Source of the DNA: Saccoglossus kowalevskii | Taxonomy: Eukaryota; Hemichordata; Enteropneusta; Harrimaniidae | DNA length: 28,717 nucleotides | Reading direction: 5' to 3' | NCBI RefSeq assembly: GCF_000003605.2 | Contig: NW_003131855.1 | Location: forward strand, 5,442-34,158 | Part shown: positions 19,591 through 28,717 of the stretch, piece after piece | Layout: each line of letters begins with the position of its first letter | Position numbering within the stretch: the first letter of the stretch is position 1 | The notes under the pieces: model-generated | Told to the model about the DNA's origin: nothing | The model's input: the letters and a program-made list of their open reading frames with translations, nothing else | The model's database searches: none | Position numbers and translations under genes: made by a program

Positions 19591-20772
19591 ATGGGCGACC
19601 GAAAGGCGGCGGCCAAGGAGAGGTCGCAATCGGTCTACTCGGCTAACTGGAAAGAAGATTGTCTGCTACAGAGGAAACTGAAAGAACTTGACAGCTCTGA
19701 GAAAAAGGTGATTCACGGCATCGAGATTGATCAAAGAGTTGTCAACAAGAAATTTCAACAGAAGCTGTACCGATCACGTTTGGCGTACGCTCGCATGACC
19801 GGTAACCGAGAGAAGCTGAAGGAATTACTGCAGAAAGACGGTTACCGGTTCAACACCAACGTCAGTGGGGACGACGAGTTCACCCTGAAATTGCCGAGGG
19901 CGTCGAGTGCCCCGACGATGCGGTCAAAGAGGTTCGGCAACCAATTTCCCGAGAGACCAGCGACAACGGCCATCAGTAATCCACATTCAAAGACTCTTGG
20001 TGTTGACAACTTAGGTTCAAGAGACCGTAGGCCAAGAAGTTGTGTATCTATCGCATCCAGATCTGTGGCCCCTCGCCCATTAACCGCAGCGGTGCCGGAA
20101 AAGACGAGAAACGGACGCATGTTGGAGGAAGAGGATGATCTGGACATGACGATAGACGAAACTGACAGCGACTCTGATGACGGCGACGAAGAATCCGACG
20201 ACGACCACAACCATGGCCAGAGGGGACGGAAAAAATCTACCGCGAAACGTACGCGATTCAGCGTAAGTAAAATGGAACCACGGCCTAAAACCGCCGTCGG
20301 GTTTGTTACTAAGAACAGTCACCCAATACACAGACCCAAAACAACGAACTCAATAACTAAAACTAAAGTATCTGGCGGACTTTTTGACGACGAAAAGCCG
20401 CCGACGTTGTTGGAAGTCCATTACGCGAAAGTAAAAGCCGCAAATTTTCCACGGAAAGTGGACACATTTATTCGATCGGTAAAATATCTAGTGACTGGGG
20501 ACGCCGTTGATTATTACACATTACGGCTGGTGGAAAATGCCGACCGTGGAAGTAAAAATAAACTTAGCGTTGACTGTGTTGAGAGCGTAGCAGAAAAGCG
20601 AGACGCTTTGCGCAGCACTGGCGATTTAAATGCCCGAAATTTGACTATGCGAACTGTGAGTATGGAGTACGAACAACACGATCACATGCTCCACCGTATT
20701 GACATGGACGGAGAACTTTCTGAAGAATGTAACACAAACGACGTGGAAATGGAAGATTTCAACGAACAGTAG
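19591..20772 (+). CDS. Intronless RPxT-motif low-complexity protein, 393 aa, family unknown
   Basis: The ATG at 19591 has a good context (AGTATGG) and follows an in-frame TGA at 19558; the frame ends with TAG at 20770. Residues about 15-85 are charged and rich in Lys, Glu, Leu and Arg (QRKLKELDSSEKK, NKKFQQKLYRSRLAYARM, REKLKELLQKDGYRF), probably helical or coiled coil. Residues 100-255 are basic and Ser/Pro/Thr-rich, with RPAT (122), RPRS (147), RPLT (162), RPKT (231) and RPKT (248). A block at 179-208 is almost all Asp, Glu and Ser, followed by a basic RGRKKSTAKRTR (211-222) that could be a nuclear-localisation or microtubule-binding patch. Residues 265-315 look more ordered (LLEVHYAKVKAANFPRKVDT), and the C-terminus is acidic. 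There are no signal peptide or membrane helices. I do not recognise the family; RPxT-rich sequence occurs in some cytoskeletal and ciliary proteins, but that is only a hint. Confidence 0.85.
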   Translation: MGDRKAAAKERSQSVYSANWKEDCLLQRKLKELDSSEKKVIHGIEIDQRVVNKKFQQKLYRSRLAYARMTGNREKLKELLQKDGYRFNTNVSGDDEFTLKLPRASSAPTMRSKRFGNQFPERPATTAISNPHSKTLGVDNLGSRDRRPRSCVSIASRSVAPRPLTAAVPEKTRNGRMLEEEDDLDMTIDETDSDSDDGDEESDDDHNHGQRGRKKSTAKRTRFSVSKMEPRPKTAVGFVTKNSHPIHRPKTTNSITKTKVSGGLFDDEKPPTLLEVHYAKVKAANFPRKVDTFIRSVKYLVTGDAVDYYTLRLVENADRGSKNKLSVDCVESVAEKRDALRSTGDLNARNLTMRTVSMEYEQHDHMLHRIDMDGELSEECNTNDVEMEDFNEQ

Positions 20773-21743
20773 AAAGGTGGTGCACGTAGTTTGGTGAGAT
20801 TGAAACGTATACATTGGCGGCGGTTCGTGTATGGCTATTGTTAGCGGACACAGTGGTAAAATGTTAAATACGCTTTACCGGACAACCACTTGTTAGAGAA
20901 GGCTGGTGGTGCGTTATGGTTAGACACCGGGGGTACTAGTCTGTTTACTATTCACAAGGAGTAACGCATTCTATGGGAGTCTAGTTCTCTTTGCAAATAC
21001 AAACGTTGTCATATTTCTTACAGGATATATTTACAGCTAAGGGCCAAATTATACAGGGGCAGCGGTCGACGAGTAACTTCACCTTTAACGAGCCCGAGTA
21101 CCCGGTCCCATACACTGGTTACTATACAGAATACGGTAATTGATACCAACCATAGTGTTGTCAAGTTTTATTCACAACTTCGCTCATATGGGTTTCATAT
21201 ATATATATGAAAACAATTCGAAACTAACACACATTAATTTGTATATAATTGCGTTATGATTAAAATTGATTCAATTCGATCATGTGATTATTTGTTGGTA
21301 AACTAACTGACATTTATCAGTTCCACCGAATTCGTTTTTTCTTCGTTTCACCATGGAGAGGGCAATTAAATAATACAAAGGTATAACAAGATGTTTTCTC
21401 AAGTATGTAACTTTTTGGGTCAAGTAAGATAAGATAATAAGATGAATATCTTATTGTTTCCATGAAAACCGAACTTAAAACGAAAACTGTCATATCGTCT
21501 GTACACTCACCTCGGTCCATCATTTTTAATTATTAAAAATACACCGCAATTTTAGTTTTCTGCCATCTCATACTATCTAGTAACGTCATTTCTAAATACC
21601 GCCCTCCGATCGTGTCGGTCACTCAGCACGCAGCTGACTCCACTAAGCTATCAGAATGATTATTTTAATAAATGTGTTTGTGCCAGATAATCCTGCGTGA
21701 ATATGACCGTTTAGTTTGTAGCGATTAACTTTTTTTAGAAAAG
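20773..21743 (+). other. Probable 3' UTR and intergenic stretch after the 393-aa gene
   Basis: No further gene is seen. The first polyadenylation-signal-like word I found downstream is ATTAAA at 21259-21264; the canonical AATAAA nearest downstream lies at 21902-21907, beyond a family B element. A short TA run is at about 21199-21208. Confidence 0.35.
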
Positions 21744-21852
21744 TTAAAGCGCGGTGGTCGTCGCGCAGCGCCGTTCGATTTTACGCGCGTTGTATACGTC
21801 ACTACGAGTCCCATATCGAACATGACGCGGCACGACGACTGCCGCCCTTTAA
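21744..21852 (-). mobile_element. Family B TTAA-flanked element, internally shortened
   Basis: The ends TTAAAGCGCGGTGGTCGTCG and, inward from the right, TTAAAGGGCGGCAGTCGTCG match the reference copy. The body cgcgttgtatacgtcactac and gagtcccatatcgaacatga matches the reverse complement of 13603-13727. It lacks about 25 bp (the catgtaaataaacaatgtat section), giving 109 bp. It lies about 1 kb downstream of the 393-aa gene. Confidence 0.88.
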
Positions 21853-22775
21853 GTGAGTTTGTTGTATGGAAGATCGTCGTGTTCATAGACTGTATTTTCA
21901 AAATAAAAATAGTATTACAATATTAATCCCTATTTGCACTTACTACTTGTTCCTCATTTATCGTGACTTCGTTGTTCGGTGAGCGTGCCGGTAATATCAC
22001 CAGGTATCAGTAAAGCGATAAAGCAACAGGAACTTCACACTCTGTAATCTTGTACTCGTGAAGAACGGATTTATAAAACAAACAGTTGTCATGGTTTCCT
22101 AGAAACGTGGCTCGCGCACCCCAGTAAACCCGCAACCCGGTTTATTTTGTCAGATTTATGTTATTAAAACAGTAGCCGTGTCGTGATTTTTTCTGTGGTG
22201 GGTGCGATGGCTTTTCAGACTCGCGCGTGTGCGCTTATTGCAGTACTGGACTGTTATATGGAGGTTCTGTTCGCTACAGAGCTGAAGTTCAAGCCCTGCA
22301 CTCTGCTTTGTTGTCCTTACAATCGAGACTCAGCAACTGTATACAGAATAGCAATAAATGAAAACGGCTTTTCAGTCGTCAAAGTCTCTTCACTATGTTT
22401 TTGTATTGGTTGACCTCAGCAGCACCGTTGCATACTTCACGCTCAGAGAAACACGGTGTTCTACTTTTTTCTATTCAACTTAACGGTATTTGAGTCGTAA
22501 ACACGTCCATGATACGGTAGGTGATTGAGTGAGTGGGCGCGGGCGTGTGAGAAATGTCCCAGAACGCTTCTATGAAAGTAATAAAACCGATGTGTTCTGT
22601 TTCCTGACGTGATACGGAACCAGCGTTGCAATTATCGAGATATTGTTGCAATCATGATCGCTTTAAATTTGGTGATTATCCAATAACGTTATGTCGCGAA
22701 ATGACGAACTAAACATTTCAAGCGAACGAGGATACAACACAATTAAACCGACCTCACGCTTTCTCGATGTTGGTA
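21853..22775. other. Non-coding, CpG-rich stretch
   Basis: I see no supported gene. A plus-strand frame ending at 22413 has Cys- and Leu-rich random-looking content. No strong repeat was found. Confidence 0.35.
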
Positions 22776-22817
22776 GTTCATACATAGACCATGTATTTTA
22801 AGGTCTATGGTTCATAC
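22776..22817. mobile_element. 27-bp micro-foldback with 7-8-bp flanking duplication
   Basis: CATAGACC (22783-22790) and its exact inverse GGTCTATG (22802-22809) enclose 11 nt. GTTCATA, extended by a shared C to GTTCATAC, stands directly on both sides (22776-22783 and 22810-22817). The structure is that of an extremely short inserted element or a deletion derivative with intact ends. Confidence 0.6.
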
Positions 22818-24929
22818 TACTACAATGACAATAACACCCTTGGATCTAAAAAAACAACAACAACAGCAGATAATCGGGATTATTCACAAAACACATTTGA
22901 CAACGTTCTGCAGTGGCGGTACACAACAGCATGGGTTCGAGCTCATTAAAGCCGACATCGGTCTATATGAACGTCATTATACGTGGGTCTTTAATCTCGA
23001 CATACAAAGCGAGAATCTATCGACGATTTCAAATCTTATTATTAACTGCATTGATTGGATTTTTAAGTACTGTTGATCCCCGAACACACCTGCTGTGTGC
23101 AACAGTTTGTATGCTCGTTACTAAGAATTACCTGTGTTTTTTAGGCATCCATGTTTTTCAAGCCGATTAAGTATTCGATACACCCAGGGGAGTTGCCGTG
23201 CTTTTAAACTTGATTATGGGAGTTTGGAAATCCCGCACACGTTGTGTAAAGTTAAGTTTGGACCCAATTATAATCTTGTTTGTGCAGGTTTTTATAGCTA
23301 CATTCCCCGTATGAAGTCTCTCTGTAAATTTTTAAATTTCAAAATACGATTTTTTTCTCCAGATTTTCAAGTTCCGAGGTCCTATGAAGATTTTACGCAA
23401 CATTTAACACCCCGGCTTCCAATAGAAAGGACCGTTCGCGCTAAATATCGTTTTTGCAAGAGCGCCCGATTATTCAGAATTCGGATAATCGTAGTTTTTG
23501 AACACTTTTCGAATAACGTCGCAAAATTGAAAACCGTATCTGTCTAAGTAAATATCAAGGAGAGCCCGGCGAGGAGCATTTCGAGTATTTCTGTGTATGT
23601 TCAGTATCTAGAATCATACTGTCTATCTGATGATGACGTTTTCAGCAAACTATATGCAGACATGTCCATGTGCGACATGAATATTATTTCAGATGGAACG
23701 ATTAGATTTTTCCAAATTTAAGCCATCAAGAACGCTAACACTTTTTGTACATTTTTTTTCTTGTTGGGCCAAATAGACATGATTCCCTATTGACTGTAGG
23801 TCTATCGAAAAGAAATTTGGGAAAAAACGATACAGCTTAAATTGTCAAACGGTTAATACCGTTTGATCATTATTTTGAACATAGAAATTGGATCATATGC
23901 AACTGAAAACCGACAATATTCTAAATACGATCATTTAGTAAATATGGAGGCCACTAGATAATGCACTGATACGTACTAGTAGATAACCACAGTTTTGATT
24001 GACCATTTTTTTTTCAATCGAACAATAATAGTTGACATGTAGAATGTCATCATAATAACTAATTGAAACAAATCAGCATATTTTGAGTTTAGCAGCTTAA
24101 ACAGGTCAATATAAAATTCGACACATATTGCGAGTATCTACTCCAGTTGACCGTGACACTCAAATACTGTTTAGGACATCAACTTGAATGCCCTCACAAC
24201 GCCCGATTGTCGCCGGTCCCATATTTTAGCCCCATCATGTAGTGCGTAACGTTTAAAACACCGTGAATTATACCGGCGTTAAAACGTGAAAACAACGAAT
24301 GTTAAAGTTGTTCTTACACGTCACGCTAAGGCGTCTTTTACGTATTGCAACACTCAGCCCGAGCACGGACTCAAAGTAAATATTGTTTTATTAAATGGTA
24401 GAGCTAGTAGTCTATAAATTCTCGATAAAATCCGATAATAAATCCAGCACGATGGCCCTAAAGTTTAACAACTGTCATTATAAATGTTCATATGAACGTT
24501 TCTGTTACATATACATGGCAACGCCGGCGTGTGTGTTTTGAACATGGAACAGTGACAGTTAGCGAATATACATACACGAACCATGTAAACTTCAGTATTT
24601 ACAGAAAGGCTTGAGATGAACTAGTATTTGCCCATCGGTGGAGTCTACATACTTGAAATGGATTGTCGACACAATATTGCCGTAATGTTGATGTAGAATG
24701 TTACACGCGATGTCCATCACGCCGCTAAGCTGTCAACTATCGGTCTTGTTACGCGGAAACGAATGCGAATGCCATGTTTAAAACCCACCATAAACTGAAC
24801 CTCGTCTTGTTTTGTTTGTACAGCTGGAATAAGACTTTCCCTTGCGAGTCGTAACAATTATCATCAATCTCCGCATTATTTTGGTGTCTGTGTGGGCATG
24901 GAGGTATGGTGTGGGGCTTTTCTCAACGT
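22818..24929. other. Non-coding stretch with one palindrome
   Basis: Several plus-strand frames of 70-137 codons (within 22807-23547) overlap one another in different frames and show no domain, start context or codon pattern I trust. The palindrome at 23845-23866 is the only clear structure. Confidence 0.4.
23845..23866. repeat. 22-bp perfect palindrome
   Basis: TCAAACGGT and ACCGTTTGA flank TAAT. It has nine-base perfect arms and a 4-nt loop. It could be a binding site for a dimeric protein or a foldback remnant. Confidence 0.5.
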
Positions 24930-25032
24930 ACGTTCGATATGGGTCCTATATTACGAAAAGAGACATATGCGCATAACAGTCAAAAACGTTGTTTATTTAC
25001 GCATAATTTGGACTACGAGGATGTGACGACTT
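24930..25032 (+). mobile_element. Diverged family B element without intact ends
   Basis: Words in order are cgttcgatatgggtcctata, ttacga, caaaaacgttgtttatttac, gcataatttggactacgagg and gtgacgac. They follow gttcgatgtgagactcatag, gcaaaatacattgtctattt and the gcgcgacgac end of the reference copy. Both TTTAAA termini are lost. Confidence 0.55.
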
Positions 25033-26606
25033 CTACACTTTAGATTGAGAAACGAGTCGAAATTTCTTATGAAAACCCATTGTTAGTCATTAACCTCAAA
25101 TTGTGTAGAAACTACATTTCACAAATCGTACAGTAAGCTCACGACTTTGCTTTTGCCAGGAGTGAGATAACCCATATCGATTTGAAGACTTATTAACAGT
25201 TTGAAAAAATACCGAGGGAAGAATAGCCCCCCATAAACCAATTGAAGGGGTGATTTACGCTCAGTTGAGGGGGCGTGTCGTAACAGAAAGTGCGTAGAAT
25301 AGTAACGCGACGATACGTCCAGGGTTCAGTGCATCGGCACTATACCCCATACGTCACTGAATATCCCATTAATAAAACTCAAACATTTCTGTCCAATTAT
25401 TCGAGTTGCCGTTGTAACGTGTCTTACAGAATTATTACCTATATATATCGTTCTAGCATTCACGACAGGAAATTGGTTAATGCTTTTATTTTGAACAAAT
25501 ATTAACTCCATAAAATTGAAAATTCCAGCTTAATAATATCTTATGCCATTTCACGCATTGTTTACCCTGGGCCTCATATATACTCACTCCGTATTCCACG
25601 CACGAACTCATTTATCGTTTTAAATCATCGAAAACAAAAAAATCAATACGGTTCGTTTATGCTAACACAACATCGAAGTTTAATTTCGGCACACACAAGA
25701 AATATTAATTTAATTCGATTCTGTACGGTGCATACACATCTAATTTTATATATGAATAATATTTCACCCACGTCTAATTCAGCAACCAAAGGCGGTCACT
25801 CAAACAGGACAAATCGTGCACACAGTAAGGGTCAATCTGAGGTCACGCGAGGTACGTTTTAAAAGTAGAGCCCTTGGCGTTTGACGTAAAAGCATATACC
25901 ATGTCGCCGAATATCGTGCGGTGACCCGAAATAGCGTGGCTGACTTGCACTTAATCACCCTCACTTTAAAATCTTAATCATCATTTTTCGAAATGCAGTG
26001 ATATTTCACGGAACGCAGAAGACCAATTACCATCCCGGTGAGCTATTGTGGGGGATAACAGCAACCGGACAATGCTTTCGACGACGATAATAAGGTGTGC
26101 CTGATCTTTGCAACCTGCGTCAGTGCCCGGAAGGTTGGTAAACAAATCAAACTGAGTGATTCAAGCATTATGAACACCACGTTTTAATTTCTTCTTGAAA
26201 GAGTTCAATTTAGTGTGCCCGGTTTTTAATGGAGACCATTAAGCAACAATTCAGTTTTATTTTCATGAAGTAATAAACAAACTAACCCGGAGTCAAACGC
26301 ATGACGTCACCGATTTTGTTTTCATGTTCGTCTCAAGGATAAATTACTGTCTCGTGGGATTGTTGTTACGTGCCTTAACGCTGTTAATGCACACTCACGT
26401 AGTGATTTGTAGTATCTCACAATTATTTCATTTTCCTGTTATACGATTCAAGCTCTTTTTAAGTGTGTTCAAATAAACTTAATCTATGTACATTGTATCT
26501 GTAACAGCGGTGTATACCCTGAACTGAACAGTCTATGGCACACCGACCGTTTAAAATGGCCCGTACGTAGAGATTTATAACGATTATGTTACAGTCCTCG
26601 GCAACT
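25033..26606. other. Non-coding stretch
   Basis: No supported gene. It contains an exact CRE palindrome TGACGTCA at 26302-26309 inside atgacgtcaccg. Other frames are short and unremarkable. Confidence 0.35.
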
Positions 26607-26712
26607 AGAGGGCGGGGGCACGTATAGCACGTATTTAACGCACCACAATCGTGACGTGTTCGATGCGGGTCCCATACGACGCATACAACGCGTATAAAAT
26701 ACATTAGTTACA
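26607..26712 (+). mobile_element. Diverged family B element, right half lost
   Basis: Gagggcggg at the left, then gtgttcgatgcgggtcccat, acgacgcatacaacgcgtat and aaaatacattagttacat, follow the reference family B order. About 30 extra bases lie between the terminus and the conserved body, and the right arm is missing. Confidence 0.6.
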
Positions 26713-28717
26713 TCTGTAAACATTTTCTAAGGTATATGGTACAACAGAAAGTTCACACTATAATATTTAATACGGACTAGGATTAACACATGATGATATG
26801 TTTTGGTTTTAGCGGGGTCACACCGCCATCATTATGACGCGATTCAACAGGTGGTTGTTATATCGAAGTTCAATGTAGACCAAACAGCAATGACAACGAC
26901 AGCCTACACTGTGACATTGACATTTTTGACAAGAAAGAGAAAACAAACTCATTATGACAGTACAAATTTAGATAAACACTAAAAGTGACCCGTTTTGAAA
27001 CATGGCAGTGTACTTATCTAACTCAACATTTCGCGTCCGTGCTGCATTCCAGAGACATGGCGTGTACACGCTGGACACTTACAACGTCTGTCTTCCGAAA
27101 ACGTCGCTGATTGTCAAGTTCAGATTACGAACGCCGTCGACGCCCCAAACATCACCGCGATACTACAATCATGTCGATTTACCACACCAATCAATTCGAT
27201 GCTCTAAATGACATGCATTTTTTACAAGAGTGTGTGTTCGTTGGGTTCATCGCTGGTGTGTTGGCTCATTATTATTCGATTGTCAACGTTTGAATCGTTT
27301 GAAATGTTGAATTACTCGGTAATAATGACGAACAAGTAGAACATGCAGGACATGGTGCATTAATGAGATAGAGTACATTGGTACTCAGTGGGAACGTATT
27401 GGGTGGAACGCGTTGGCTTAGTTTGGAAATAAACATCACCTGTCAATTTAATTGTTAGTGTGTCATTTATACGTGTTTACCGTCCGTCTATTGGGTGACG
27501 TCAAATACTAAAGTATTTTTTCTCCCATGGGGCGGGCTTAACAACGATAATTCTATGGCAGTGCTATAATCTTTTCGAACTATCGCCGTATATCGCTTGG
27601 CTGCACTTGACAGCAGTGGTAAAAAATCTCTTGAAGCAAAACGATTTCACAGTTTTGCGACCAGTCAACTTGATTTCGCAGTTGTGCGTCCAATTTTCCG
27701 GCATGGTAAGCACGCCGTAATAGATTCAGAAAAGCCAATTATAAAACTGACAAAGTTGCCGAGGAGTGTCGTAAGTTCTTTTTCAATGTTACTGCGTCGC
27801 ACGCTCCATTTCCGGGTGAAATGTGCGTTAATTAAAAAAATATAAAGCCCCTTCACCAGTCTAAATTTCGAGACCCAATGTGAATGCTACGGCATTTGTA
27901 CGTGTCGGTCGTGAAGGTGGCATTATTATGCGAATGTTCTCTTATAGTCTATTGTGACTAGGAAGAAAGAATTCTATTTAAGGCAGTCGACCTGAAGGGA
28001 ATATACAGTGAATCGTGGAATAAAAGACGAATTCCGCGGGTGTTGTTTATTATCGGATGAACGAGCATGTACCTTCTGTCATAGCAAATTGACTATCGTT
28101 ATCAGGCCGGTGCTAGTCACCTAGCTATTGAACGCCATGGTCACAGAATCGCTACTTTAATTATAAGACAAATTTGAGATTTTTAATGTCGAATGGTGCT
28201 TTTATTGACAAGAAGACAGTTAGGCAACGGATAACTTGTCCACACACAATGCCACATACCAAGTAGGGAATGGTGAAGTCAGAGCGCTACAATTGTATAA
28301 CGTGAGCAATGTCATATACACCAACTCTGAGAAATTAAATCACTAAATTAAATTAACTTGTTTAACTGCGAATTGAAAAGTGCTCATCCGTGATATCGAG
28401 CAAATAGCCCTAGGCAGTGGAACACGGTGGTAGTTTAATTATAAGTGGAATTACATATCTAGTGAGTTTGAAAGTGGCAGTGATGCGCGCGAAAGCAGAT
28501 CCGAGGAAACTCCACTACGATCGTAAACCAGAATTAAACTGGCCATCCTGACGAGTTATTATTGTCCGTGTTTTCAATTGGCGTCAAATGATTCACAATT
28601 GTTCGTGGATTTACCTGAAAGGTCAGCCTATTGTCAATACACATTGCGAGGCATACCAAATTACAGAAATATGTTCACAGTATTGTTCAATGGTGGGCTG
28701 ATGGTGCCAGTAGTGAA
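26713..28717. other. Non-coding to the right edge, with a promoter-like cluster
   Basis: I see no convincing exon. The motif cluster at 27490-27537 might serve a gene lying to the right of the window or an unseen first exon. Frames at 27002-27293 and 27597-27845 have no recognisable features. Confidence 0.35.
27490..27537 (+). promoter_or_regulatory. Promoter-like cluster: inverted CCAAT, CRE and GC box
   Basis: ATTGG (27490-27494), TGACGTCA (27496-27503) and GGGGCGGGC (27529-27537) occur within 48 bp, a grouping typical of animal promoters. A CTATAATC lies about 25 bp further. No coding exon could be joined to it. Confidence 0.35.

Noticed and set aside
19842-20210. 122-codon Ser-rich frame antisense to the 393-aa gene
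   Set aside because: It is a shadow of the Asp/Glu/Ser-rich coding strand (GA-rich codons read as Ser codons in reverse).
22807-23547. Overlapping plus-strand frames of 85-137 codons
   Set aside because: Three frames overlap without a consistent coding pattern or splice structure.
1-28717. CRISPR array, prokaryotic operon or rRNA genes
   Set aside because: There are no regularly spaced identical short repeats, no ribosome binding sites and no rRNA-like conserved segments; the intron structure is eukaryotic.

Overview
The window looks like nuclear DNA from an invertebrate animal. It has GT-AG introns, a 7.3-kb intron, a high density of short palindromic transposon relics, AT-rich transcribed DNA, and nothing resembling bacterial operons or ribosome binding sites. 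The repeat style (TTAA-flanked miniature elements, foldbacks, a ~150-bp intronic satellite) would suit a marine lophotrochozoan such as a mollusc, but I cannot prove the taxon from this sequence.

Left part (1-10314, minus strand): the first three coding exons of a small multi-pass membrane protein. The ATG is at 10314 and the exons are 10240-10314, 2898-2979 and 1469-1554; the gene continues past the left edge. Splice sites and phases agree across both junctions. The joined N-terminus is a Cys-rich cytosolic leader, a first membrane helix, a short loop and a second membrane helix, resembling LAPTM4/DUF4728-type tetraspan proteins. Its introns carry two clusters of a ~150-bp satellite-like repeat, two miniature TTAA-flanked elements, and two nuclear-receptor-like sites (a triple DR1 and a DR4). 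A full CRE palindrome lies about 105 bp upstream of the ATG.

Middle part (10315-19590): no convincing gene. It is a dense array of non-autonomous elements. Two related TTAA-flanked families (called A and B here) include an A and a B copy that share one TTTAAA. A 397-bp element with an 8-bp target duplication is inserted into the end of an A copy. There is a ~184-bp foldback with a 10-bp target duplication, other foldbacks, and a poly(A) tract of 32 A preceded by AATAAA.

Right part (19591-28717): one intronless plus-strand gene (19591-20772, 393 aa). It encodes a basic, low-complexity protein with a predicted N-terminal helical region, repeated RPxT motifs and an acidic Asp/Glu/Ser block; I do not recognise its family. 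The remaining 8 kb is non-coding as far as I can see. It holds further B-family copies, two small perfect hairpins and a promoter-like CCAAT/CRE/GC-box cluster at 27490-27537.

CpG is scarce in the left gene body and common in the right half. This would fit mosaic gene-body methylation in an invertebrate. The two genes show no sign of a shared pathway.
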